A stretch of 64,000 nt of DNA from Citrus sinensis (Eukaryota; Streptophyta; Magnoliopsida; Sapindales; Rutaceae): positions 28,617,001-28,681,000 of the forward strand of contig NC_068563.1 in the NCBI RefSeq assembly GCF_022201045.2, written 5' to 3'. A model generated the notes under the pieces. It was not told the origin of the DNA, ran no database searches, and saw only the letters and a list, made by a program, of their open reading frames with translations. Positions 34,169 to 44,552 of the stretch are shown here, piece by piece (within the stretch, counting starts at the first letter, position 1; every line of letters starts with the position of its first letter). Both the position numbers and the translations under genes were made by a program.

Positions 34169-36816
34169 CCCCTTCTCATCATATCATCACGCAATTCAAA
34201 AGCCTTGGTGATTTCTCCTCTAATACAGCATCCATATATCAAAAAGTTGTATGCCAGTGGATCAGGTTTTAAACCTTTATTTAGCATGGAGTCCCATAAC
34301 TTAAGAGCCTCATGTAAATAACCTCTTTTACAGTACTGATAGATTATTGTTGAATAGGTGATACAATCAGGGAGTATGCCATTGTCCATCATTCCACCAA
34401 GGAGCTTGGTGGCCTCTTCAAATTTCCCCATTGTGCAAAAGCCGTGAATGAGTATATTGTATGTGACAGTGTTTGCTAAAAGTCCATCAAGCATTGCATT
34501 ATGCAGCTGTACAGCTTTCTCCATTTTTCCTTCTCTAGTCAAGTAGTCAAGGAAACAACCATATGTTATTTGATTTGGAAGAGAACCGCTAGCCAGCATT
34601 TCCTTACATAGAAGCTCAGCTTTATCCATGTACCCTGCCTTACATAAGCCATTTATCAGAGCAGTATATGTCACAACATTTGGGACACATCCTTCACCAA
34701 TCATTATATCCCAAAGTCTAAATGCCTCCTTGAGATTACCTGCTTTGCCCTTGGCATCAATCATGCTTGTATATATTACATTATCAGGCCTCAGTCCCTT
34801 GTCATGCATCTCCTTCAAAAGCCCAAAATATCTCCTTGTATCAGACTGTTTTAGAGATCCATCTATAAGTACAGAATAACACACAAGATCCATGTTCACG
34901 CCCCTTTCCACCATCTCACGACAAGCACCCAGTGCATCCTTTAATCTCCCTTCTTTGCAATAACCATGTAGAAGTGCACTATAACACATCTCATTTAACT
35001 TGCAATGCTCTCTATGAAGTCCATCCACAAACTCTTTAGCTTCAGACACTCTACCAGCAGAACAAAGACCTGTTATCAGAGATCTGTAAGTGTATGTATC
35101 TGCTACAAGGCCCTTCCCTGCCATTTCATCAAGCAATTCAAATGCCTTTACCATGCAACCTTCCCTGCAGTAACCTTCAATCAGTACATTATAAGTCACT
35201 TCATTTGGCATAACATTACGTTCCAGCATTTCATCAAACCATTTAATTGCCTCAGTCAGCTTATTTGCTCGACAGAGACCAGAAATAAGTGCAGTAAAGG
35301 TGTAAGAATTTGGTGCAATGCCCTTCCCAGTCATCTCATGATAAAGCCTGAATGCCTTATTCAGTTTTACTTCATTGCAATATCCACTTATTAAGGAAGT
35401 GTATGTTATCACGGTTGGTGTTAATCCTTTATGAATCATCTCTTCAAAGAACGATTCCGCTGCACTCAAATTGCCCAACTTACAATGCCCACTTATCAGA
35501 GAATTGTAAGGATAGATGGTTGCTTTTATCCCCTCATCTGCCATTTTACCAAGAAAACTAACTGCAATATCCATTTCTCCCCTTCTGCATAATGAATCAA
35601 TCAAAATAGAATAAGTAACAACATTTGGAGACAAACCCTTCTGTTTCATCTCGTTAAAAAGAAACTCAGCTTCATTGAATTTCCTTTCTTTACACAACGA
35701 ATTGATCAACGCGTTGTATACAAATAAGTTAGGTACCACCCCGAGTGGCCCCAATTTATTTACCAAGTTAAAAGCATCGTCAATCTTCCCCTTCCTCCTG
35801 AACCCCTCAACAAGACTTGAAACAGCTGCTTCACTTGGAACCAAACCCAACTCGATCATCTCATTCATCAACCACACACCAAACTCAAACTCTTGCACTT
35901 TACACAATCCGAGCACTAATGTGCAATAGGTAACAACATCTGCTTTTACTCCTCTTTTTACAAAACCATTCTTGACCTCAACAGCCTCAAAAACTCTTTG
36001 ACTCTTGCAAAGTCCATGAATCAAAATATTATAGACCACAACATTTAAATCACTCCCATTTGAATCCATAAAATGAATCATTTCCTTGGCTTTAACAAAA
36101 TCTTTTAATTCACACAAACTTCTCATCACTGCCGAGTGTATATAAATATCAGGCAATATACCCACATTAACAACCTCCTCAAACAATTTCAACACTAACC
36201 CAAATTGCCTAATTTTGACGAGCCCATTTAGAACCCCACTCAGGGTTCTAACTTCAGGCATCAAATGTTTCTCTCTCATTAACCGAAATACGAAAACACC
36301 ATCTGCGACTCTCTTATTTTGCACGTAACTTTGAATCAACAAATCAAAACCCAAACTTGAAGAAAACCCAAATTTCTCATAACAATCAAATAAAGAATCA
36401 AAAGCCTCTTTTGGGCTTAGCCCACGAAGAAGCAGCGTCTGCAATAGCGAACTTGCAGGCCAAAAGAGATTGTTTTGCACCAAACCGTGAATCAAAATAC
36501 AAAAGGACGCCGTTGAATGGTTGAAGGTTTTATGCAGGCCTAGAAAATTGAAGAATCTTAAAGCTAACCTGGAATCGTCTAGAGTCTGGATCAAGACCTT
36601 TTCAACATGATGAGGCTTTAATGCGGTGGATAAAACGGCATCGTCCAATGCTAGCTTCCAGCTCTGTTTTCCTCGTATGATTTTTTTAAGTGTGTCAATG
36701 AATTGTGACTCTTTTTCGTCATTATCTGAGTAAAAGGGTCTGTGAGTGCATAAATTTCTGCGCTTGTAGTGGAATTTTAAGCTTGTTACCTGTCGTTGAG
36801 AGAGGGTGAGCTTCAT
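34144..36816 (-). CDS. P-class pentatricopeptide repeat protein (890 aa, intronless)
   Basis: A single uninterrupted frame of 890 residues. From about residue 150 to the end it is built of roughly twenty 35-residue PPR motifs, for example VVTYSILIDSLCRRGEMDIA and VVTYTALINGLCKAGYMDKA. There are no E, DYW or SMR domains, so it is P-class. Such proteins bind organellar RNA and act in transcript stability, splicing or translation. The N-terminus (MKLTLSQRQVTSLKFHYKRR) is basic and serine-containing, fitting mitochondrial or plastid targeting (inferred). It resembles the At5g59900 type by memory. Oddity: the last seven codons (IFPSLVK) and the stop are the antisense of the gene's own residues around 758-765, supplied by a perfect inverted duplication. 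The original C-terminus may therefore have been replaced, though the end still looks PPR-like. Confidence 0.92.
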   Translation of the reverse strand: MKLTLSQRQVTSLKFHYKRRNLCTHRPFYSDNDEKESQFIDTLKKIIRGKQSWKLALDDAVLSTALKPHHVEKVLIQTLDDSRLALRFFNFLGLHKTFNHSTASFCILIHGLVQNNLFWPASSLLQTLLLRGLSPKEAFDSLFDCYEKFGFSSSLGFDLLIQSYVQNKRVADGVFVFRLMREKHLMPEVRTLSGVLNGLVKIRQFGLVLKLFEEVVNVGILPDIYIHSAVMRSLCELKDFVKAKEMIHFMDSNGSDLNVVVYNILIHGLCKSQRVFEAVEVKNGFVKRGVKADVVTYCTLVLGLCKVQEFEFGVWLMNEMIELGLVPSEAAVSSLVEGFRRKGKIDDAFNLVNKLGPLGVVPNLFVYNALINSLCKERKFNEAEFLFNEMKQKGLSPNVVTYSILIDSLCRRGEMDIAVSFLGKMADEGIKATIYPYNSLISGHCKLGNLSAAESFFEEMIHKGLTPTVITYTSLISGYCNEVKLNKAFRLYHEMTGKGIAPNSYTFTALISGLCRANKLTEAIKWFDEMLERNVMPNEVTYNVLIEGYCREGCMVKAFELLDEMAGKGLVADTYTYRSLITGLCSAGRVSEAKEFVDGLHREHCKLNEMCYSALLHGYCKEGRLKDALGACREMVERGVNMDLVCYSVLIDGSLKQSDTRRYFGLLKEMHDKGLRPDNVIYTSMIDAKGKAGNLKEAFRLWDIMIGEGCVPNVVTYTALINGLCKAGYMDKAELLCKEMLASGSLPNQITYGCFLDYLTREGKMEKAVQLHNAMLDGLLANTVTYNILIHGFCTMGKFEEATKLLGGMMDNGILPDCITYSTIIYQYCKRGYLHEALKLWDSMLNKGLKPDPLAYNFLIYGCCIRGEITKAFELRDDMMRRGIFPSLVK
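34522..34644 (-). repeat. Inverted 123-bp copy, inner arm (inside PPR gene)
   Basis: Source copy, coding for about residues 725-765 of the PPR protein. Its perfect reverse complement is at 34046-34168. Confidence 0.95.
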
Positions 36817-38006
36817 CTAGCGAATTGCGATGGGAAAGTGAAGAGTTCAGTTCAGGACTTCTTGTGAGACTGTAAATGGGTCAAACCGGATCTGAGGGTT
36901 TCCGGTCAGTTTGGAGTTTGAGACATTGAGGGGACATTTTAAAGATCCACAATAATGGATTGTGAGTTATTGGGTTGAGTAGGCCTTTTGACACCCTTCA
37001 AATTTTTCATAAGAATCTTTTTTAATTGCAATTATTTAAATAAATTAATGTATTTTTTGTTTTCAATGAAAATTTGGTTAAAACTTACATAAATTATTCT
37101 TTTAACAAGTTTTTTACACACACTTATTTTATAATTAATATTAATATTTTAAATTTTAAATAAAATATATATATTTGAAAAAATTAGAAGAGTTTGGAAT
37201 TATCAAAATGGATTTTAGACAGTAAAAAGAAAAAATTTAAGATATTTAATATTTCAGGATTTGTATGTAATTTAAAAAGAAATATGATTAATTTTCATAT
37301 ATGAATTTACATTTTATCAATTTAACTTAGGATATTTTAGAAAATAAATTAAAAGGGGTATTATAAAAGTTTTAGGAGAAATTTTAAAATACTTTTGATG
37401 TATTATAATCAATTGATGCATGCATGTCATATGTAGTTGAATTTAATATAATCACAACTTGCATGATAGTTTTTCAAACTAAATGCACACATGTCATAAT
37501 ATCATTTATTTGTTGTATGGCTAACATAATACCTCTAATGTATTTTAGAATTTCTTAAATTTTAAAGGAGTGTTAAAAGCTCAACCCTATTGAGTTTCTT
37601 AAAGGCTAAAAGATCATTGGCCCATATTAATGCGGATCTTTAGTTTATTCTTTTGTTATTTAAATTATTGTTTACATTTTTGTATATAAAATTGGGTGGG
37701 CACAATTCGATTCAATTCTAAATCGAATTGGATTGATTGATTTTTACTTAATATATAAACTGAATTAAACTGAATTGAATTAGAGCGATTCTTTGGATTT
37801 TGTGGTTTTATTCAATTTTTGAATTTTTTAAATATGAACCGATTGATTTTTGTTAATTTTTAAAACTTAAGTTAACAAAATGATCACTTTGGCTACATTC
37901 TTGGCAGTGATTTGTCTGCTCACCTCTATTATAAATGTTTTGGCTTGGTTAAAGGTGGATACAAATTCCTAAAATCAAACCAAACAGCTAAATCAATATA
38001 TAAAAA
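36817..38006. other. PPR upstream region and intergenic
   Basis: AT-rich sequence with no coding exon. A stretch at about 37690-37920 has paired aattcgattcaattc-like repeats and a gctcacctcta phrase that suggest an old element. Confidence 0.35.
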
Positions 38007-38184
38007 CAGTAGTGCTACACATCCCAAAAAATTATCTCAAATGATGTGTCATTAATTAAGTGGTTGATAATTCTTTACAAGATTTAAGTGAATTAATTGT
38101 ATTATCTCACCAACCAATTGATAAATGACACATCATTTGCGATAATTTTTTGGGATAAAAAATTTGGGATGTGTAGCATTACTC
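38007..38184. mobile_element. 178-bp MITE with 9-bp target duplication
   Basis: Ends CAGTAGTGCTACACATCCC and (reverse complement) GAGTAATGCTACACATCCC form long inverted repeats that continue through aaatgatgtgtcatt. The element is flanked by ATATAAAAA at 37998-38006 and 38185-38193. Confidence 0.87.
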
Positions 38185-38334
38185 ATATAAAAAATTGAAT
38201 GTTATCAATTATTCTATTCGAATTTTAAAAATGCTAGTACCTACACAAATTTGGTCAAGTTTTTAATCTTAGGGGCATTTATGTTTTAAACTTAACGGTT
38301 TAATTGAATTACTTTCAATCGGTTAAGTCATTAA

Positions 38335-39237
38335 GGTAGCGTTTACTTTTTGGATTGGATTGGGAATCCTGAGGAGTGAGAATCTTAGGATTAGGAGTGT
38401 GGAGTGGGAGTGGGAGTAGGTTGTTTACTTACACTGGAATGGAAGTATGGATTAGAGATCAGAATCCAATTTATGTGTTTACTTTGTCTTGGATTGCGAG
38501 TAAATAGTTTCAAATTACAATTTTATCCTTATTTAAAGAATTATAGTTTTTAATTACAAAACTAATAAAAAATATATTTAATGAATAATATTTATTTTAT
38601 TATATTTATAAATTTATTATAATTATTAATATTCTTAATTATGAACAATAAATTCTTAATTTTAATACAAAATGATCCCTTATTTTATTTTATTTAATAT
38701 AATTTTATTCAATTTATTATTATATAAAATAATAATATAATATTATTTAGTACAAAATTAATATTTTCTTAGAATAAACTATTTATTATTAATAATAATA
38801 AATAAATATAATACTATTATTTTTAAAATAAATATAATAATATTACATTTATTAATTCTCTATTAATATAATAATATTATTTTAAAATAATTTTAACTTA
38901 GAATCAATGCAAATTATTATTTAGTTAAATATAATATTATTATTCAAACAAATATAATAATATTATTCAAATAAATATAATAATATTTATTTTATTTTAT
39001 TAATTATAAAATATTAAATTAAATTAAATTAAAAAAAATAAAAGAGTAAAAAAGGGAGAGGTGGGAGTGGATTCCCACTCCCACCTCCCCCAATGGGAGT
39101 CCCACTCCCACTCCCCACTCAAAAAATGGATGGACCCACGGAGTGGGATTCCCACTCTCTTCCCATTTAGAGAAAGTAAACGCTGGAGTGGGAGGAATCC
39201 ACACTCCTCACTCCTACTCCAGCAAGTAAACACAACA
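38335..39237. mobile_element. 903-bp PIF/Harbinger-like non-autonomous element
   Basis: The ends GGTAGCGTTTACTT and (reverse complement) TGTTGTGTTTACTT agree at 11 of 14 positions, flanked by TAA at 38332-38334 and 39238-39240. A 3-bp TAA target is the Harbinger/Tourist type. Both subterminal regions carry repeated gagtggga / tcccactc motifs, about 9 to 10 copies at the right end. The interior is extremely AT-rich with no transposase. A degraded relative lies near 50479. Confidence 0.72.
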
Positions 39238-39585
39238 TAAGTCCATTTATTTTTTTAGCTTAACAAAAATTTTCAGTCATTAAGTTATTTAACCAATTAT
39301 TTTTGTTTTTTTACTTAATTTCAAAAGTTTGAATGAAACCAACAAAATTATGTCACAATAATTTATACACAATAAATCTATACTAAATTTTATGGCTTAT
39401 TATTACTCTTTAGTATTATTTTTAATTTAGTTATCATCAATTATTTGGCATTATTTTTTTCATCTGAAAATTTAGAGCCCGCGCTGAGAGAAAAAGTTAT
39501 ACTCGCCGCGCGTTTAAGCGCGAACGCATGAATTCAAAAAGTTACAAATAATTTTTTTTTTTTCAAGGATTACAATTAAAAATTA

Positions 39586-41129
39586 GGGTAATTTTTAGTG
39601 ACCTCCCCTGAGGTTTACAGTATTGACACATAGAGAGAATGTATCCACGTAATTACAACCACCTCCCCTCCCGTTAGTATCCGGTTACTTATGCCATCAG
39701 TATATGAGGGTAAATATGTAAAATTACCCTTTAAAATTCAAAAGAAATCAAAAGTGCAGATTTGTGAGGATTGACGTCTGAGAAAATTGTAAGAGTTTAC
39801 TCCATTAACCAGTGCTCTGCACTAACCAGTGGACAAAAGCAAATAAAAATTTTCACGAAATGAATATTACACTTAGCCTTCTCTTTCACGTAAACAACAC
39901 CCAACAACATCTTCATCTTTATGTAGCTGTGAAGGAGAGCTTCATTTGCCTGAAGGATTTGGTGCGAAAAAGAGGTAACGAGATGAGTTCTGGTGGTGGC
40001 CCAAGTGTGCAACGAAGTGAGTACCGGCGACGAACGCCTTCAATCGCGACTGGAATTGGTGCAAAAAAGAGGTAATCCTCATTTATTACAATTTAAAGAC
40101 CAGCTGAAGAAAACTCAAGCTGTTTCAAACCAAATGGAAGTTGAAGCAAAGAAGTTGAATTGAGAGTTAATAAATTGGAGGACAATTTAAGAACAGACAA
40201 CATATCTAGAGAGGCCAAAGGATCAAGAGAGATGGCGCCTACAAGAACACAATGCAAGAGCTTGTGTTTGTAACTCAGTGAAGCTCTCTCTCTGACTTGA
40301 GGGGAAAAAAGAAACTCTTTTCTGAGTTTAGGTAATTAACCAGGGTTAGTTTTCAACCGTGGTTAAGAGTATTAACTGGGTTACAGATCTGACGGTCAGC
40401 ATTGCTTTGATGAAAAGATTGAGAGAATCTTGACCGTTCAGCAGGGGGGCATCATGCATGTGTCCTTATCTCTCGTTTTGAAGTCTCTCTCATTCTCTCT
40501 CACTCTCCCTTTCCCTCTCTCTCTCTGATAAAGGTCTTACCAAAGAGATCGGTAATGGACTCTCTGAAAAACGACACTCGTTTTATTGAAAATTACGATG
40601 ATGCCACGGTGTAGATAAGATTCTTTTGTTCGTACCTGCGCGTGTGAATTCAACTCACGGCCCCTGACGAAGACACCTCATGTGGGCATGTTTGATGCGA
40701 AAGATGTAAAAGCATACAAATTGTGAAAAGCGAGTGTGATATTTAAATACTCGCGGGTGTGGCTTTTGCGTTTCTTCTATAGCCTTCATAGCCTTCATTC
40801 TGCAGGTTCGCAAACTGAAATTACTTCCATGAAAAATGACAAAAGAATTTAAAGAAAATGGTATATTTGTACTAGGAGGCCTCAGATTTGACTTTTGGTC
40901 AAAATTAGTGGACCCACAAACAAGGTCTGTGAGTATTTATTAACTAGTGAGGATATGCTGCTTTAAGAGGGGAAATAATAGCGGGAAGGGTAATTTAGTA
41001 ATTTCAACAGCCAACTAACAGTCAAACTAACCGGATACTAACGGGAGGGGAGGTGGTTGTAATTACATAGATACATTCTCTCTATGTGTCAATACGATAA
41101 ACCTCAGGGGAGGTCTCTAAAAATTACCC
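39586..41129. mobile_element. 1.54-kb Mutator-like element with long inverted ends
   Basis: The inverted ends are about 100 bp long: GGGTAATTTTTAGTGACCTC on the left, GGGTAATTTTTAGAGACCTC as the right-end reverse complement, and similarity continues to the cgttagtatccggtta region. The 10-bp direct repeat TTAAAAATTA flanks both sides (39576-39585 and 41130-41139). This is the typical MULE layout. The interior has no MURA-like transposase. It does contain a coding-like stretch: a frame near 39983-40075 beginning MSSGGGPSVQRSEYRRR, and a coiled-coil-like reading QFKDQLKKTQAVSNQMEVEA at about 40090-40150. It could be a captured gene fragment (Pack-MULE), which I cannot confirm. It lies about 380 bp upstream of H2B. 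Confidence 0.88.
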
Positions 41130-41328
41130 TTAAAAATTAATTAACTAATTTAACGCGTCTATTCAAAGCCGTCGATCCGATTTCCGAGAGGCTAATCCAC
41201 GGTATCCTTAGCCAAGCCGTCAATCCGTGTATCTGCACATTTTCCAATACAAGACTAATTTAACCATTACTAACGCATCTCATATGGGTCGTCGATTCCC
41301 CAATGGAATCCAACGGCTGTATGTATCC

Positions 41329-41391
41329 ACGTCAGCAGTCCTCATCTTTCAAAATCCACCAATCAAATCACATCAAACCGATCTATAAATA
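41329..41391 (+). promoter_or_regulatory. Histone H2B promoter: ACGTCA hexamer, CCAAT, TATA
   Basis: ACGTCA at 41329-41334 is the plant histone hexamer. CCAAT lies at 41359-41363 and TATAAATA at 41384-41391, about 116 bases before the ATG. Their order and spacing fit S-phase histone promoters. Confidence 0.65.
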
Positions 41392-41506
41392 CCAAACCAC
41401 AATGCCCTTTCCTCTTCCATCTCACAACAAAATCTCCCGTATTCACCGAATCTAACAATTTGTCTTCTACTTTCAATTCCTCGCGAACCCACAGTTTCTT
41501 CTGACG

Positions 41507-41932
41507 ATGGCACCAAAGGCGGAGAAGAAGCCAGCGGAGGAGAAGAAGACACCGGTAGCGGAGAAGGCGCCTGCCGAGAAGAAGCCGAAGGCCGGGAAGA
41601 AACTTCCGAAGGAAGCCGCAGCGGGTGACAAGAAGAAGAAGCGCACGAAGAAGAGCATTGAGACGTACAAGATCTACATATTCAAAGTCCTGAAGCAAGT
41701 CCATCCAGATATCGGAATCTCGAGCAAGGCTATGGGAATTATGAACAGTTTCATCAACGATATTTTCGAGAAGCTTGCTCAGGAATCTTCCAGGCTGGCA
41801 AGGTACAACAAGAAGCCGACGATAACTTCTCGTGAAATCCAGACCGCTGTGAGACTTGTGCTTCCTGGTGAGCTGGCTAAGCACGCCGTTTCTGAGGGTA
41901 CCAAGGCGGTTACCAAGTTCACCTCGTCTTAA
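41507..41932 (+). CDS. Histone H2B (141 aa, intronless)
   Basis: A single-exon frame of 141 residues. The N-terminal tail is long and lysine/alanine/proline-rich with several KK(P/T) blocks, as in plant H2B. The histone fold starts at about residue 50 with the [20 protein letters not shown] segment and continues through [40 protein letters not shown] and [20 protein letters not shown]. The C-terminus [15 protein letters not shown] holds the lysine that is monoubiquitinated by HUB1/2. The protein pairs with H2A in the nucleosome. The absence of introns and the hexamer/TATA promoter fit a replication-dependent gene. GC content is higher than in the flanks. The start MAPKAEKKP is the family norm. 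Confidence 0.97.
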   Translation: MAPKAEKKPAEEKKTPVAEKAPAEKKPKAGKKLPKEAAAGDKKKKRTKKSIETYKIYIFKVLKQVHPDIGISSKAMGIMNSFINDIFEKLAQESSRLARYNKKPTITSREIQTAVRLVLPGELAKHAVSEGTKAVTKFTSS

Positions 41933-44189
41933 ATTAGGGTTAGGTTTCACTATGTGCGATGAAATTGGGGTTAGTGATGTTTGCTGTGTCCTTTCTTGGA
42001 GTAATAATGTAAGTAGTTAGTATTAATGAAATGGCATGGTGCTGATAGAAGTGACTTATATTGCCTTATTATGTTCGATCAATGTGTTGATATCGGATTT
42101 TAGCAACTGGTTTTATAAGATATGGTCTTAAATATTATGAATGTTTCCGAATTATTTTTATTATTATTTTTTTAAATCACAGTTGTAATTTACATTGGTA
42201 CATTCTCATTGATTCTTAAAACATTAATTGCCGGTTGCTAATTTTAATTATGAGGGAAAATGGTCATTATGGTGATAAAATGATTCAAAGACCAACATGG
42301 CTATGACCAAATAAGAAGTTATTGCAGTGTATATAACTAAATGCTATTGCAAACTGAGAACAGATTGTTTGACATAGCAAGAGAGATAATAAAAAAGGAA
42401 AAAAAAAAAAAAGCTCTACAAATCATTGGATTTGTGTGAGCCCTGCTTAATTGTCTAAGGATCAGGAACCTTAATTAGTAAATTTAGCAAGGGCTTTATC
42501 ATGGTGAATAGTTCAGTATGTTCACCAGAGGCTTCAGGTGAGATAAACTCATCTTTACATGGATAGATTTTTGAATGTTTATGATTTTATGGAGATTTTA
42601 ATATGTATTTGCAAGATTGAACTGAATGGAGCTTGGTAGACACTGGTTAAAACTTAAAACTGATAGTCGGATTGCTGACATCAGAATTGATCCTCAGAAA
42701 CGACCCTTGCAATAACTTTTTGGATCTCTTATTTAGGTATTGTTTGTGCCCATGGTGATACTTAATGGGATTTCCTTCTTCAGGTTCAAGCCAACTTGTG
42801 CAGGTTCAAATAATGTGTCTCTAGATAAATAAGATAATTAAAGGGGCAATTATTTATCTGGAGATAAAATAGTTATTTGGTGTGTAGTTTTGGGGCCTAT
42901 GAAGAATATTTTACGCCTCTCTCATGTTTGTTGTGTTGTTGATCATATTCATTTCTTCCAAGGGAATGCTGATGCCTCCTGTGTCACCTGTCAGGCCTAG
43001 AGAAAAGAGATCCACAAGAAGATTAATAAACTCTGCTGTTCAGATCATTATTTACAGAGTGACGCTGAGCTGTGACAACTGCTAAGATATTTCCATTGAA
43101 ATCACTCCCAATGCTGAAATATGGACTCTGATATGCGTCCTGCATCCTTATCAGGAACAGGAAGCTTACGCTTGCATATAGCTTCTGGAGGTTTTCTGGG
43201 AAGTGACTCGCTGAGTCAAACATGCTTAGCCACATGCTAGCAGCTGTGCACAGATGATCAATTTGGAAGGCTCTGTCAATTCGTGCGGAGTAAATTTGAT
43301 GTTTAAATCTATCATTTCAATGAAATAGTGCTGTCATGGATGGTGATTGTAATGGTGATGCATCTCTAGAATGTAGAGGCATTAGTGTATAGACAGGCCT
43401 GCAAAATGTCAAAGGTTGGTGATACTGATTCCTGTGTTTCGAAATTGTATGTAGACTGGAAGTGGAAGCCAGAATTGCATCATGATCCTGAAATTTTGGG
43501 GACGTGGTGCAAGGATTGAATTGAGGAATCAGTTGATCATCTAGAGATAAAATAACATTTGTGGTTAGAGTAGAAGTTTTGTCCAGCATATTTTTTGAAG
43601 ATACAGTATATGGATTGAATGGCAGAGCAATTGGAAATACTCGTATAGTCGTATGTGTTCAGTGTTCTCTTTCTTCTCTCCCTGAGGCAAAGCTTGTGGT
43701 TTGAGGTTTGAAGTATGATATGATCGAAACATTATACAAGAAAAACGCTTGCAATTATTACTCAATATAAATCACACACTTCACTTCTATATATTTTAAG
43801 TCACAAAATTCAAAATCTCAATGTCCGTAATTGATAATATATGCTAATCGTCATCCAAGATTCCAAGCGTATTAGCTACATATTTTATTCATATCTTACT
43901 TTTGGACTGTTGGCATATTTTCATGAGAAATCGACACGTGTGCGGTTTATCTCAAGAGGAGAAAAACGTGAGCGTCTGTAAGGCCAAATGATATATATTA
44001 ACTAACAAGGGTGAATCAGTCATTTTCCCTTATTATAAGAAGTTAGTTAAACGTGCATCATTCCCCCTCCCCTCCAGTGTGTTAATCTTCCACCAAAACT
44101 GCAAAATCCCATGATCAAAACCAAGTTCGCATCACGCACCCACCACTTCTTCCACATTTATCGCCAACCTCAGGAATCATCCTAACATC
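41933..44189. other. H2B 3' UTR and intergenic, no recognised gene
   Basis: Short minus-strand frames at 43023-43235 and 43317-43589 have no domain I recognise and no splice partners. The sequence is otherwise AT-rich and non-coding in appearance. The last 100 bases are C-rich and probably the leader of the gene at 44190. Confidence 0.35.
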
Positions 44190-44552
44190 ATGCTCATCTT
44201 CCTTTCTCTGTACTCAATTATCCGGCGAGTCACGGCGCATTGGCCGCTTCTTCTCTGCGCTGCAACATGGACAATCTTGTTAACGTTGACGGTGGCCTTG
44301 GCATCATTTGCTCCGGAGTTTGCATTTGTGTCGGCTATATCGCCTTCGTCTTCGTTTTCAAAGTCATGTCATGCAGATGGGTCTGTGAGGATTCCTTTGG
44401 ACTTTCCCAGGGAGAGCGTGTGTTTGCCTTCTTACATGGTGAGGAGGTCAAAGATGGATTTCTTTGTGCCTACAGTTTTTGCAGCTCTTGTCGTCGCTGG
44501 CTCTGCTTTCGCCGTTCGTTCTCTCGGCTTGTGGGAGAGTGGCAGAGCTTGA
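44190..44552 (+). CDS. Small plant membrane protein of unknown function (120 aa)
   Basis: An intact single-exon frame of 120 residues with two predicted membrane segments. The first spans about residues 17-50 (HWPLLLCAATWTILLTLTVA onward through SFAPEFAFVSAIS) and the second about 90-113 (FFVPTVFAALVVAGSAFAV). Between them is a hydrophilic loop with two cysteines (SKSCHADGSVRIPLDFPRES and then VCLPSYMVRRSK), which could be disulfide-linked. The overall pattern (short N-terminal segment with IRR, hydrophobic hairpin, SVRxPLD loop, RRSK before the second helix, GLWE near the end) resembles a conserved uncharacterised family I have seen in other eudicots, but I cannot name it. Codon use and the intact frame support a real gene. 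Localisation is unknown. Confidence 0.65.
   Translation: MLIFLSLYSIIRRVTAHWPLLLCAATWTILLTLTVALASFAPEFAFVSAISPSSSFSKSCHADGSVRIPLDFPRESVCLPSYMVRRSKMDFFVPTVFAALVVAGSAFAVRSLGLWESGRA

Noticed and set aside
34061..34321. Plus-strand 86-codon frame starting with PPR sequence
   Set aside because: It is the inverted duplicate of the PPR interior followed by antisense; too short and promoterless to be a separate gene.
35005..35394. Plus-strand frames across the PPR gene
   Set aside because: Antisense shadows of the 890-codon PPR frame.
39510..39525. Short CGCG...CGCG palindrome just left of the MULE
   Set aside because: Too short and isolated to interpret; no link to a feature.
41363..41950. 195-codon minus frame
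   Set aside because: Antisense of histone H2B.
43023..43589. Two short minus-strand frames as a possible gene
   Set aside because: No recognisable domain, no compatible splice sites joining them, and no start context.
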